A DNA stretch of 64,000 nucleotides from an uncultured bacterium (GTDB lineage Bacteria; Cyanobacteriota; Vampirovibrionia; Gastranaerophilales; Gastranaerophilaceae): assembly GCA_902763805.1 (NCBI GenBank), contig CACWTN010000001.1, positions 294,790-358,789 on the forward strand, read 5' to 3'. Below the pieces are notes generated by a model. The model was not told the DNA's origin and did not search any database. It saw only the letters and a program-made list of their open reading frames with translations. Shown piece by piece: positions 24,708 to 31,761 of this stretch. The translations under genes were made by a program, and so were the position numbers. Numbering within the stretch: the stretch's first letter is position 1; the number at the start of each line of letters is the position of its first letter.

Positions 24708-24756
24708 CTTGTGACATTTTTGTGACACAAAACCAACTATTTCTAAGCAATCTTTT

Positions 24757-27408
24757 TTACATTTTTTGAATAAACATTAGTCTATAACTATTATATAAAT
24801 CATCATATGATAGAACTCTACATTGCAATCTATCACCAACTTTTATTTCATTATATTGTGCTTCTGAAAGGTTGTATAATGCCTCATTTACAGCTAAAAA
24901 ACCTTTATTCTGATTAAATGTAATTAGTATAGAATTTTTTTGAGCATAAACCACTTCTCCTTCAATAGTCTGATTAAATAATTCTTCTTGCTCTTTTTTA
25001 AATGATTTAATACCTTCTATATAATCTATAGAACTTTGAAGATTATAATTATTAAAAATAACATCTTTTTTCAAATATATTTCGGGATTTGAAAAATATC
25101 TTTTTCTATATTCTGACAAATAATTTAACATATCACCAGCCGTTAATATTTGATTAGATAAATCAAGATAATTATTTGTTTTTAATCTTTTAGCAATATT
25201 ATCCATAACATCCGTATTTCTATACATTACTGCTTCTGCACAAGCAGCTAAATAGCTTACATTTTTTAATAAATTAACATGTAAGCTTCCAGAAGGAGAT
25301 ATTTTTATTAAATCTTCATCTGAAACTTGTTCGTTTTGATTTTCTGTTAATATTAAACCTTTTTGTGCAAGTAAGTTTATTTCTCTTAAAAGAATGCTTT
25401 CTTTATGTCCAAATAATTGAACTTCTTTAAGAAGAGTTTGAATTTTATGAAAACCCATAGTGTTATTAATGCCTAAAGTAGCTTTTCTATTTTTTAACCA
25501 AAATAATATATCAAGCCTTGCTAGTGGGTCAGGAAAATCGTCTTGGAAATCAGAAGCAAACAAATTTACAAAATTAGAATTTGCCTCATTATAAAATTTA
25601 CGATTTTTCCTAAGTAAAGCGTTCATTATTTTATAAGAATGTAATTCGTGCTTTGCCCCGAATATTCTTATACTGAATATTTCTGATGTGTTAATATGTC
25701 CACTACGGCATAAATCCTCAAATAATTGTATTGCTCCTCTTATATCTCTATTTGTTAAACGATAAAAAATGTCTTTGGCCCAATCGTCATTCCTTATAAC
25801 ATGCACTATTTGACGATAATAATCAATAAGCTCTTGTGGTTTAATTTTTACTCTTATTGAATTTTCAAGAGTATAATGTGCATCTGGATTCGTTTTATTT
25901 AATCTTTCAATATATTCCAATCTTTTCATTAAAACTTTTAACAAGTCAGGTGGGTCTATTCTGAAAACTAAATCACGTACAAATGTATCAAGCGGTGGAT
26001 AGTCTTTATAAACATCATATGTAATATCACGCATAGGAAGCATTACAATACACTTGAATTGTTTCCTTACCCATTGTGCTACTTCAAACATTAATAGTTG
26101 CTTGTCTTTGTCCTTTTTATCACAATTATCAAAAACAATAATTGGTATTTTGTGTTCATTTGTTCTTAAATAATTAACAAATGCTTTTAATGTTTTATCT
26201 TTATCAGACTTTGCATTCACAATTAATTTATAAATTTCTTGGTTGTATAAAGCTAAATCATTTTCTATAAATTTACCTTCACCTTTTTTAAAATCATCAA
26301 TTTCTTTTTTATAAAGTTTTTCTAGTGATTCTTGGATATCAAAATCTACTTTTAGTTTATGAGATTTTTTGATTGATTCAACAATATTTTCTTTTATCCA
26401 ATCATAAATTTCTTTACTATCTATGGGAGCATAGTTCATATCTAAAAAACACCATTCGCACTGTTCTGATAATTTTTCATAAGAGGTTTCTACTATTTTT
26501 TCTTTAAAATATCTTATAAAAGTTGTTTTTCCACTACCTCTATTCCCTATTAATAATATGAGTGGGCATTGTTGTTCTTTAGTCTCTATTTGTATTTGGA
26601 CTTGATTAATTAATTCTTTTGCTTCATCAGTAGATAGTAATGTTGTATCTTTTAGACTGGGTACTTTTATCTTTTTTATTTCTCTGTATATTGGCTCTAT
26701 GTGCTGTTCTCTTTTCTTAGATATAACATATGCATTTTTAACTATATTAAATCTATCTTCTTCTGTATCTGGGTCAAAAACACTTCTATAGTCTGAAATT
26801 AAAGCATTCCCGAAGTCATTAGAAATCAATTCTTCATTTATTGCTCTCTTTCCACCAAAAGAAGCAACAGGCGATTTGTAAAAAGCATTTGCCCTGTCTT
26901 TTTTATATATTTCATTTGGTATGAGTGATAAGATTGGCTTAGAATACAAATCCCTTACTTTACAAAAAAGGGAATTATCTACTTTAAAATCATCAAATTT
27001 CATTATAGTTTCTGGTGTAGCGGAATCATAATATCCAAACCAAGTTTCAATAGAATTTGATACAATAATATGTTTACAAGGATTGATTTTATGTGCGAAT
27101 TGGTTATTAATTTGTCCAGCATATAATTGAGCTTCAGCAAAGGCTTCATCTAATTGAACATCTGGAGCTTTTGCCTCGACTATTACTAGAGGAATACCAC
27201 TTACAGAAATAATATAATCAGGGATGTATGTTTTTTGTGATTTTCCTTTGTTGATTGTATATGCTTTAATAGATTTTTTTGTATCAATTTCTGCTTCCGA
27301 GAAGTTTAAACCTATTGGAAAATCTGATGACAAGAACTTATATAAAAATTTCTGTTCCACATCACTTTCATTATGAATGCTTTCATTATCACAATAAAGA
27401 TTTTGCAT
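24757..27408 (-). CDS. HSDR_N-type nuclease domain fused to P-loop NTPase; candidate anti-phage effector
   Basis: 883 residues. N-terminal 10-150 matches the type I restriction R-subunit N-domain with a PD-(D/E)xK core: P63-D64, then VIVEAK (Glu78, Lys80). The NTPase has Walker A IGNRGSGKTTF (287-297), Walker B IPIIVFDNCD (421-430), a sensor arginine in MLPMRD (457-461) and an ORC/STAND-like NRDIRGAIQLFEDL (553-566), followed by helical and winged-helix-like parts. The last 65 residues (GEVVYAQKNSILITF ... GDRLQCRV) look like an S1/OB-type barrel. No helicase motifs and no HsdM/HsdS genes are present, so it is not a type I enzyme. GGGGAG ribosome site. It sits alone by attR, a usual place for defence cargo; the defence role is inferred. 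Confidence 0.75.
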   Translation of the reverse strand: MQNLYCDNESIHNESDVEQKFLYKFLSSDFPIGLNFSEAEIDTKKSIKAYTINKGKSQKTYIPDYIISVSGIPLVIVEAKAPDVQLDEAFAEAQLYAGQINNQFAHKINPCKHIIVSNSIETWFGYYDSATPETIMKFDDFKVDNSLFCKVRDLYSKPILSLIPNEIYKKDRANAFYKSPVASFGGKRAINEELISNDFGNALISDYRSVFDPDTEEDRFNIVKNAYVISKKREQHIEPIYREIKKIKVPSLKDTTLLSTDEAKELINQVQIQIETKEQQCPLILLIGNRGSGKTTFIRYFKEKIVETSYEKLSEQCEWCFLDMNYAPIDSKEIYDWIKENIVESIKKSHKLKVDFDIQESLEKLYKKEIDDFKKGEGKFIENDLALYNQEIYKLIVNAKSDKDKTLKAFVNYLRTNEHKIPIIVFDNCDKKDKDKQLLMFEVAQWVRKQFKCIVMLPMRDITYDVYKDYPPLDTFVRDLVFRIDPPDLLKVLMKRLEYIERLNKTNPDAHYTLENSIRVKIKPQELIDYYRQIVHVIRNDDWAKDIFYRLTNRDIRGAIQLFEDLCRSGHINTSEIFSIRIFGAKHELHSYKIMNALLRKNRKFYNEANSNFVNLFASDFQDDFPDPLARLDILFWLKNRKATLGINNTMGFHKIQTLLKEVQLFGHKESILLREINLLAQKGLILTENQNEQVSDEDLIKISPSGSLHVNLLKNVSYLAACAEAVMYRNTDVMDNIAKRLKTNNYLDLSNQILTAGDMLNYLSEYRKRYFSNPEIYLKKDVIFNNYNLQSSIDYIEGIKSFKKEQEELFNQTIEGEVVYAQKNSILITFNQNKGFLAVNEALYNLSEAQYNEIKVGDRLQCRVLSYDDLYNSYRLMFIQKM

Positions 27409-27771
27409 ATAAAACTCCCCAAAATATTAAATTTATTATACGGCTATTATAACAAATTTTTTTCAAAAATAAAATATTTATTAAAAGATGAGATAAAAAT
27501 TTTTATATGAAAACACTTGGAAATATTACATTCTATCTACTGTACCGTATATGAGGAGAATAAGTCATAAAATTTTTGAAATACGATTTCCCCCATTGGG
27601 TAGCTGTAATTTTACTATTTATACAAAATTTTAGATTAAAGTATGCTCATAAAATGCTCATATTTTAATTGAAAATTATAAAAAATATGAAAAATATAAA
27701 TTTCTAAAAAATGCTAAAAGTTCGGTAAATAAAAGAAATATAAAATATAAAAAATATAAAAACTGTATCAA
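27409..27771. other. 363-bp AT-rich region between the nuclease-NTPase gene and attR
   Basis: No gene seen. It should contain the leftward promoter of the nuclease-NTPase gene and the integrase/excisionase binding sites (see 27644-27661). The last 120 bp are almost pure A/T with repeated AAATATAAAAAATATAAA words. Confidence 0.6.
27644..27661 (+). promoter_or_regulatory. Putative integrase arm-type sites near attR
   Basis: Two TGCTCAT words 11 bp apart, same orientation and period as at 18005-18022 near the other end of the element. Confidence 0.45.
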
Positions 27772-27796
27772 AGGAGTTCGAATCTCCTAACCTCCA
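27772..27796 (+). repeat. attR core (second copy of tRNA-Ala 3' end)
   Basis: Perfect 25-bp match to 17929-17953. It is followed by AAATAAA rather than CCA, then by a terminator. Confidence 0.92.
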
Positions 27797-27833
27797 AATA
27801 AAAAAGACACCTTTTTGGGTGTCTTTTTTATTT
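27797..27833. terminator. Terminator after attR
   Basis: AAAAAAGACACC-TTTTT-GGGTGTCTTTTTT; it could be the tRNA terminator of a pre-integration state. Confidence 0.88.
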
Positions 27834-28005
27834 GGTTATGTTTTGGTAATGAGAACCTCCTAAAATGCATTCAGCATTTTCTAAGGAGTTGCGCGAGTGA
27901 GCTGAGGCTGGAGAGTTTTTGCAAAATGACGATTAGTCATTGAAGCAAAACTCGGAATTGCCGTTAAACGCGAACGAGCAAGACCGAATCTCCTAACCTC
28001 CACCA
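27834..28005. mobile_element. Remnant segment between two copies of the tRNA-Ala end
   Basis: About 170 bp with two strong imperfect hairpins (27857-27888, AAATGC/GCATTT inner stem; 27913-27953, AATGAC/GTCATT inside GAGTTTT-TGC/GCA-AAACTC) but no ORF. It ends with a third, 21-bp copy of the tRNA-Ala end. Best explained as the rest of an older insertion or a small non-autonomous element. Confidence 0.55.
27985..28005 (+). repeat. Third copy of tRNA-Ala 3' end, with CCA
   Basis: 21 bp identical to 17936-17956, including CCA, directly followed by its own terminator. The sequence before it does not restore a T-arm, so it is a fragment. Confidence 0.85.
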
Positions 28006-28044
28006 TAAAATACACGATGACATTTGTTATCGTGTATTTTATTA
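28005..28044. terminator. Terminator after the third tRNA-Ala end
   Basis: 14-bp stem ATAAAATACACGAT / ATCGTGTATTTTAT; probably the original chromosomal tRNA-Ala terminator. Confidence 0.8.
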
Positions 28045-28283
28045 TGTTTGATTGAGTTGTGGCGAATTGCTCGCTATGTTGGATGAAAAAATAGGTTTTC
28101 AGCTATTACTGGGTTCTAGCCACTTCTCTTGCTCAAATTTTCATCAAAAGTTCGATGTTTACGAAGGTTATAAACAAACGTATTGCAAGGCTTTTGACCA
28201 TAGAGGTAATTCAAATTTTATAAATAAGTGTCTATTTTACTGGTTTTGTATTTTCATGATAAAGTATTAGAAAAGGAGTTTTT

Positions 28284-28664
28284 ATGAAAAAGATATTTAT
28301 TTTATCATTTATGTTATTTTTAGGCACAAATTACGTTTTTTCTGCTGATTGGTACGCAAATGAAAATAAAGGTTTTTTTATTGACAAAGATTCATTAATT
28401 AAGACTGAAAATTCTGTTAAAGCTTGGGTTTTGTATGTTGCACATGGAAAAATTAACAATAAAAAATATGCTTATACAGAACAATATATGGAAGCACGTT
28501 GTTCCGACAAAACTACGGCAACATTAGAAGTCGTATATTTTTCTAGAAAACATAAATCTTTAGCCTCTTATAATTTTGGACAACAAAATATGATACAGTA
28601 TAACAGAGTTGTTCCAGATACAAGAGGCGAGGCAATCTTTAATGATTTATGTAGTATGAGATAA
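28284..28664 (+). CDS. Exported protein resembling the surface-adhesin protein E family
   Basis: 126 residues: signal peptide (1-20, cleavage after VFS/A), then ADWYANENKGFFIDKDSLIK and VKAWVLYVAHG, a conserved Cys in MEARCSDKT, and VPDTRGEAIFNDLCSM with a second Cys. This matches the short Haemophilus-adhesin-E-like family (W-x-Y ... YVD-x-x-S-I ... VWVL ... E-x-x-C ... P-x-x-x-x-E-x-x-x-x-x-C). Function in this organism unknown; periplasmic or surface. AAAAGGAG ribosome site. Confidence 0.7.
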   Translation: MKKIFILSFMLFLGTNYVFSADWYANENKGFFIDKDSLIKTENSVKAWVLYVAHGKINNKKYAYTEQYMEARCSDKTTATLEVVYFSRKHKSLASYNFGQQNMIQYNRVVPDTRGEAIFNDLCSMR

Positions 28665-28716
28665 AAATTTAGTTTTTTAATTGTTGATGTAATCATTTTT
28701 TTCAAACAACTTAAGC

Positions 28717-28743
28717 TTATAGGTCGGGTTTTAACCCGACAAA
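28717..28743 (+). repeat. REP-like palindrome, left of RAYT
   Basis: Hairpin GTCGGGTT-TT-AACCCGAC with flanks. The 27-bp block is a perfect inverted repeat of 29304-29330. Confidence 0.88.
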
Positions 28744-28752
28744 TACTTATTG

Positions 28753-28758
28753 TATAAT
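28753..28758 (+). promoter_or_regulatory. -10 box, leaderless promoter of the RAYT gene
   Basis: TATAAT, then ATTAGA, then ATG at 28765; no ribosome site. Confidence 0.5.
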
Positions 28759-28764
28759 ATTAGA

Positions 28765-29292
28765 ATGAATTATAAACGTTACTTTATACCAAATTCTATG
28801 GTCTTTATAACAATTGTTACATATAATCGAAAAGACTTCCTTTTAGATTATATTGATTTAATAAAACGTTCTTTGAAATACACAAAAACAAAAATTTCTT
28901 TTAAAATTGATGCTATTGTAATTTTAAAAGACCATATTCATTTTATCTTACAACCTGAAAACATTAATGATTATCCTAATATAATTAAATATTTTAAAAC
29001 ATATTTTTCTCGTAATATTAATATTGATAATTCAGATTTGACCGAAGGTAAAAAATATAAAAAAGAAAAAGGTGTTTGGCAGAGCAGATATTGGGCTCAT
29101 ATTATTTTGGATGAAAACGATTTAAACAAACACATTGATTATATCCATTATAATCCAATGAAACATTATAAGATTGCACCAAAGGATTGGGAATATTCAT
29201 CATTTATGAAATATGTAAATAACAAATTTTATGATATAAATTGGTGCAATTTTGATGATAAATACAAAATTGCAGAGTTAGATTTAGAATAA
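28765..29292 (+). CDS. REP-associated tyrosine transposase (Y1, HUH family)
   Basis: 175 residues of the IS200-like Y1 family: ITIVTYNRKDFLLD near the N-terminus, the metal-binding HUH motif DHIHFIL, GVWQSRYWAHII, and the nucleophile region HIDYIHYNPMKH (catalytic Tyr). The C-terminus W-EYSSF is typical of RAYTs. These enzymes nick REP hairpins and are thought to spread or maintain them. The two flanking REP hairpins support function. Confidence 0.9.
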   Translation: MNYKRYFIPNSMVFITIVTYNRKDFLLDYIDLIKRSLKYTKTKISFKIDAIVILKDHIHFILQPENINDYPNIIKYFKTYFSRNINIDNSDLTEGKKYKKEKGVWQSRYWAHIILDENDLNKHIDYIHYNPMKHYKIAPKDWEYSSFMKYVNNKFYDINWCNFDDKYKIAELDLE

Positions 29293-29303
29293 TTAATAAG
29301 GTT

Positions 29304-29330
29304 TTTGTCGGGTTAAAACCCGACCTATAA
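29304..29330 (-). repeat. REP-like palindrome, right of RAYT
   Basis: GTCGGGTT-AA-AACCCGAC hairpin; perfect 27-bp inverted copy of 28717-28743. Confidence 0.88.
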
Positions 29331-29495
29331 TTAAACTAGATTTTGAAACAATTGATATGTTATCCAAGGATTAAAAACCATATCCAACGGCGATATGTCC
29401 AATGTCCTCAAAGTCCTGACTTTTTAAGCTCTTTGTGTTTTATTGTATTTTACAGCTTTATATACTATAATTTCTGCAAAGACAGAAGGCGGATT

Positions 29496-30413
29496 ATGCA
29501 AATTTATCAGAAAAAAAGATTGGTTGCAGGATTATCAATAACTTCAAATATTATTTTATCGGTGCTGAAAATTATCACGGGTTTTATGAGCGGAAGTCTG
29601 AGTATCATCTCTGAAGCCATTCACTCTCTCAGTGATTTTTTTGCTTCGGTATTAACTTTCTTTTCAGTTATAAAATCCTCCAGACCTGCCGATAACGACC
29701 ACCCCTACGGACACGGAAAATATGAGGACATGGCAGGTTTTATCGAGGGACTTTTGATAATTTTTGCTTCGCTTTTCATAATTTACGAGGCAACAAAGAA
29801 AATTGTTTTCGGCGTTAATATGGATGCTGAAAACATTTCAGGAATAGCTGTTATGTTTATTGCAGTCATTTTCAACATTATTGTCAGCTCTCTTCTTTTC
29901 AAAGTGGCAAAAGAATCAAACTCTATATCCCTGTATGCAGACGGCGAACATTTGAGAACGGATGTTTACTCATCACTCGGTGTCTTAATCGGTTTAATTC
30001 TTATTAATATCACTGGATACAGCATACTTGATCCGATTATTGCCATTCTCGTTGCAGTAATGATTTTCAGAGCCGGTTACACTATATCCAAAAAAGCTGC
30101 AGAAAATCTTTTAGACCATTCTCTTCCGGATGAAAACATAGAAAAAATGAAACAGATAATTAAATCCTATTCCGGTGCGGTTCTCAAAAATGACAGCATC
30201 AAAGCCCGTCAGTCAGGACCTTCAACAGATATTGATATGGTTCTGCAGTTTCCTGAAAGCACAACTATTTGCGCGTGTCATAAAATTTGCGATGAAATAG
30301 AAAACCAAATACGGCTCATTTATCCGAACTGCTCAATATCAATCCACTCAGAACCGATTTGTTACAAAAAAAACTGCTTAAACTCATGTGACAAGCAACA
30401 CTACAATATGTAA
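29496..30413 (+). CDS. Cation diffusion facilitator (divalent metal/proton antiporter)
   Basis: 305 residues with six membrane helices and a cytoplasmic C-terminal domain. The metal site pieces are present: HSLSDFFAS in helix 2 (His, Asp), HPYGHGKYE after it and DGEHLRTDVYSS in helix 5 (His/Asp), as in FieF/MamM-like exporters of zinc, iron or manganese. The C-terminus is Cys/His-rich (CACHKICDE, CYKKNCLNSCDKQH), unusual and likely metal-binding. The ATG at 29496 with AGGCGG is chosen; the reading frame is open 51 codons further upstream without a good start. Confidence 0.87.
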   Translation: MQIYQKKRLVAGLSITSNIILSVLKIITGFMSGSLSIISEAIHSLSDFFASVLTFFSVIKSSRPADNDHPYGHGKYEDMAGFIEGLLIIFASLFIIYEATKKIVFGVNMDAENISGIAVMFIAVIFNIIVSSLLFKVAKESNSISLYADGEHLRTDVYSSLGVLIGLILINITGYSILDPIIAILVAVMIFRAGYTISKKAAENLLDHSLPDENIEKMKQIIKSYSGAVLKNDSIKARQSGPSTDIDMVLQFPESTTICACHKICDEIENQIRLIYPNCSISIHSEPICYKKNCLNSCDKQHYNM

Positions 30414-30487
30414 AACAACTTTGTAAATTATGTTTATTCGGTTTGCTCTTATTTTATTTTTATAATATGATGTTATTGAGGTGTTGT

Positions 30488-30601
30488 ATGGAATTTTTTA
30501 GAGAACATAAAAAGCTTATCATCGGAATTATTACTATATCATTTATTGTTTGGACTGTCGGTTTAAGTTTACTAATGTTAATAGCACCAATGGGAAACTA
30601 A
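30488..30601 (+). CDS. Small single-pass membrane protein
   Basis: 37 residues: EFFREHKKLIIGIITISFIV then WTVGLSLLMLIAPMGN, a basic amphipathic start and one transmembrane helix. GAGGTG lies upstream of the ATG. The sequence resembles the membrane anchor of PpiD/SurA-like chaperones but stops right after the helix. It lies 15 bp before the M23 peptidase gene and probably shares its transcript. Confidence 0.55.
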   Translation: MEFFREHKKLIIGIITISFIVWTVGLSLLMLIAPMGN

Positions 30602-30616
30602 TCTTCGGGGGTTGTT

Positions 30617-31735
30617 TTGAGAACAAGAGTTATAGTAAGTTTAATACTATTTCTGAGTTTTTTATTTAATTTTGCAGCGCAAAATCCTGTTAGTGCTGCA
30701 GATATTGAAACCCAAAAGAAAGATATTCAGAAGAAAATCAAGCACGTTAAATGGCTTGAAAATATTGAACAGAACAAGCTTTATAAAAACCAGCAAAAAT
30801 TAGAAAGTGCAAAAAATACTTTAAACGAATCTGAAAAACAAATTACATCGGCTCAGCAGGAGCTTAATAACATGCAATACCAGCTATATGAGGCGTCATC
30901 TGAATACAATACGCTAAATCGGGTATTGGCCGGAAGAATTCGCAAGGTTTTTAAAACTCAGAGAAAAGCATTTTTTGAACTTCTTATTACCTCAGAAGAT
31001 ATCAATATGCTTGTTGACCGGATATATTTCCAAAAACTTATCTTAAAAGAAGATACTGACAGAATGCTTATGGCAAAACAAAAGGCTCAGCAAATTGCTC
31101 TGTTAAAATATAATATTGAAGCACGCAAACGTAATTATGAACGTTCTGTCGCTCTGGCAAATACTCAAAAAGCTTATATCCAAAGAGCAATTGCCAGAAA
31201 TGAAAGTATGATAAACAAGCTTAAAACCGACAGAATTGCGTATGAAAAAGCGGAACGTGAACTCAGGGAACAATCAAACAGTATTCAGCACTATATAAGC
31301 AGAAATTCGAAAGATAAAAATTCAAACGTTGTTGCATCAGGTTTTATGAAACCGATACAAGGACGTATCACTTCGCCGTTCGGCTGGAGAATCCATCCGA
31401 TATTTAACAGCAGAACTTTCCACTCCGGAGTTGATATCGGAGGTCCGAATTACGGTGCGATAAAAGCCTCTAACTCAGGAAAAGTAATATACACAGGCTG
31501 GTATGGAGGATACGGAAAGGTTGTAATTATAGAGCACGGCGTCGTCGGCGGAAAACCTGTTTCAACGCTTTATGCGCACATGAGCAGTGTTAAAGCCGTT
31601 AACGGACAAAATGTTAAAAAGGGCGATATTATCGGCTATGAAGGCACTACAGGGTACAGCACAGGTCCTCACTGCCATTTCGAAGTTCGTGAAAACGGAA
31701 AGCCGAGCAATCCGAGCGGTTATGTACAGTTGTAA
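30617..31735 (+). CDS. EnvC-like coiled-coil M23 peptidase
   Basis: 372 residues from a TTG start with GGGGG upstream. Signal peptide (about 1-27), a long coiled coil (35-235) and a LytM/M23 domain (about 250-372) with the zinc ligands in HSGVDIG (His, Asp) and HCHFEV (HxH), plus TLYAHMSS. It cleaves peptidoglycan or activates amidases during cell division. With all metal ligands present it is probably an active endopeptidase rather than a pseudo-EnvC. Upstream of the LptD-like gene (26 bp), so envelope functions are clustered. Confidence 0.88.
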   Translation: MRTRVIVSLILFLSFLFNFAAQNPVSAADIETQKKDIQKKIKHVKWLENIEQNKLYKNQQKLESAKNTLNESEKQITSAQQELNNMQYQLYEASSEYNTLNRVLAGRIRKVFKTQRKAFFELLITSEDINMLVDRIYFQKLILKEDTDRMLMAKQKAQQIALLKYNIEARKRNYERSVALANTQKAYIQRAIARNESMINKLKTDRIAYEKAERELREQSNSIQHYISRNSKDKNSNVVASGFMKPIQGRITSPFGWRIHPIFNSRTFHSGVDIGGPNYGAIKASNSGKVIYTGWYGGYGKVVIIEHGVVGGKPVSTLYAHMSSVKAVNGQNVKKGDIIGYEGTTGYSTGPHCHFEVRENGKPSNPSGYVQL

Positions 31736-31761
31736 AAATAGTAATCTGACAGGTAATTAAA

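Larger units (their letters stand above)
17929..27796. mobile_element. Integrative element inserted in the 3' end of tRNA-Ala (about 9.9 kb)
   Basis: Bounded by a perfect 25-bp direct repeat of the tRNA-Ala 3' end, with a tyrosine integrase gene directly inside the left boundary. Cargo: integrase/excisionase, HNH protein, small exported repeat protein, MerR-like regulator, four-gene envelope operon, possible tiny hydrophobic peptide, small DNA-binding protein and a nuclease-NTPase fusion. Visibly more AT-rich than the flanks. No conjugation, capsid or replication gene is recognisable, so it resembles a satellite or small genomic island rather than a complete phage. The integrase is interrupted by a TGA, so present mobility is doubtful. 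Confidence 0.9.
28717..29330. mobile_element. RAYT unit: transposase gene between inverted REP palindromes
   Basis: A single REP-associated tyrosine transposase gene flanked by a perfect 27-bp inverted repeat, each arm itself a hairpin. The unit is 614 bp long. Confidence 0.82.

Noticed and set aside
24757..27408. Type I restriction enzyme R subunit
   Set aside because: Only the N-terminal nuclease domain matches. There are no SF2 helicase motifs and no methylase or specificity genes nearby.
28052..28270. 72-codon open frame with Cys-rich product upstream of the adhesin-E-like gene
   Set aside because: No ribosome site, no signal or domain, odd composition (Phe/Cys/His-rich) typical of a chance frame in non-coding DNA beside the integration scar.
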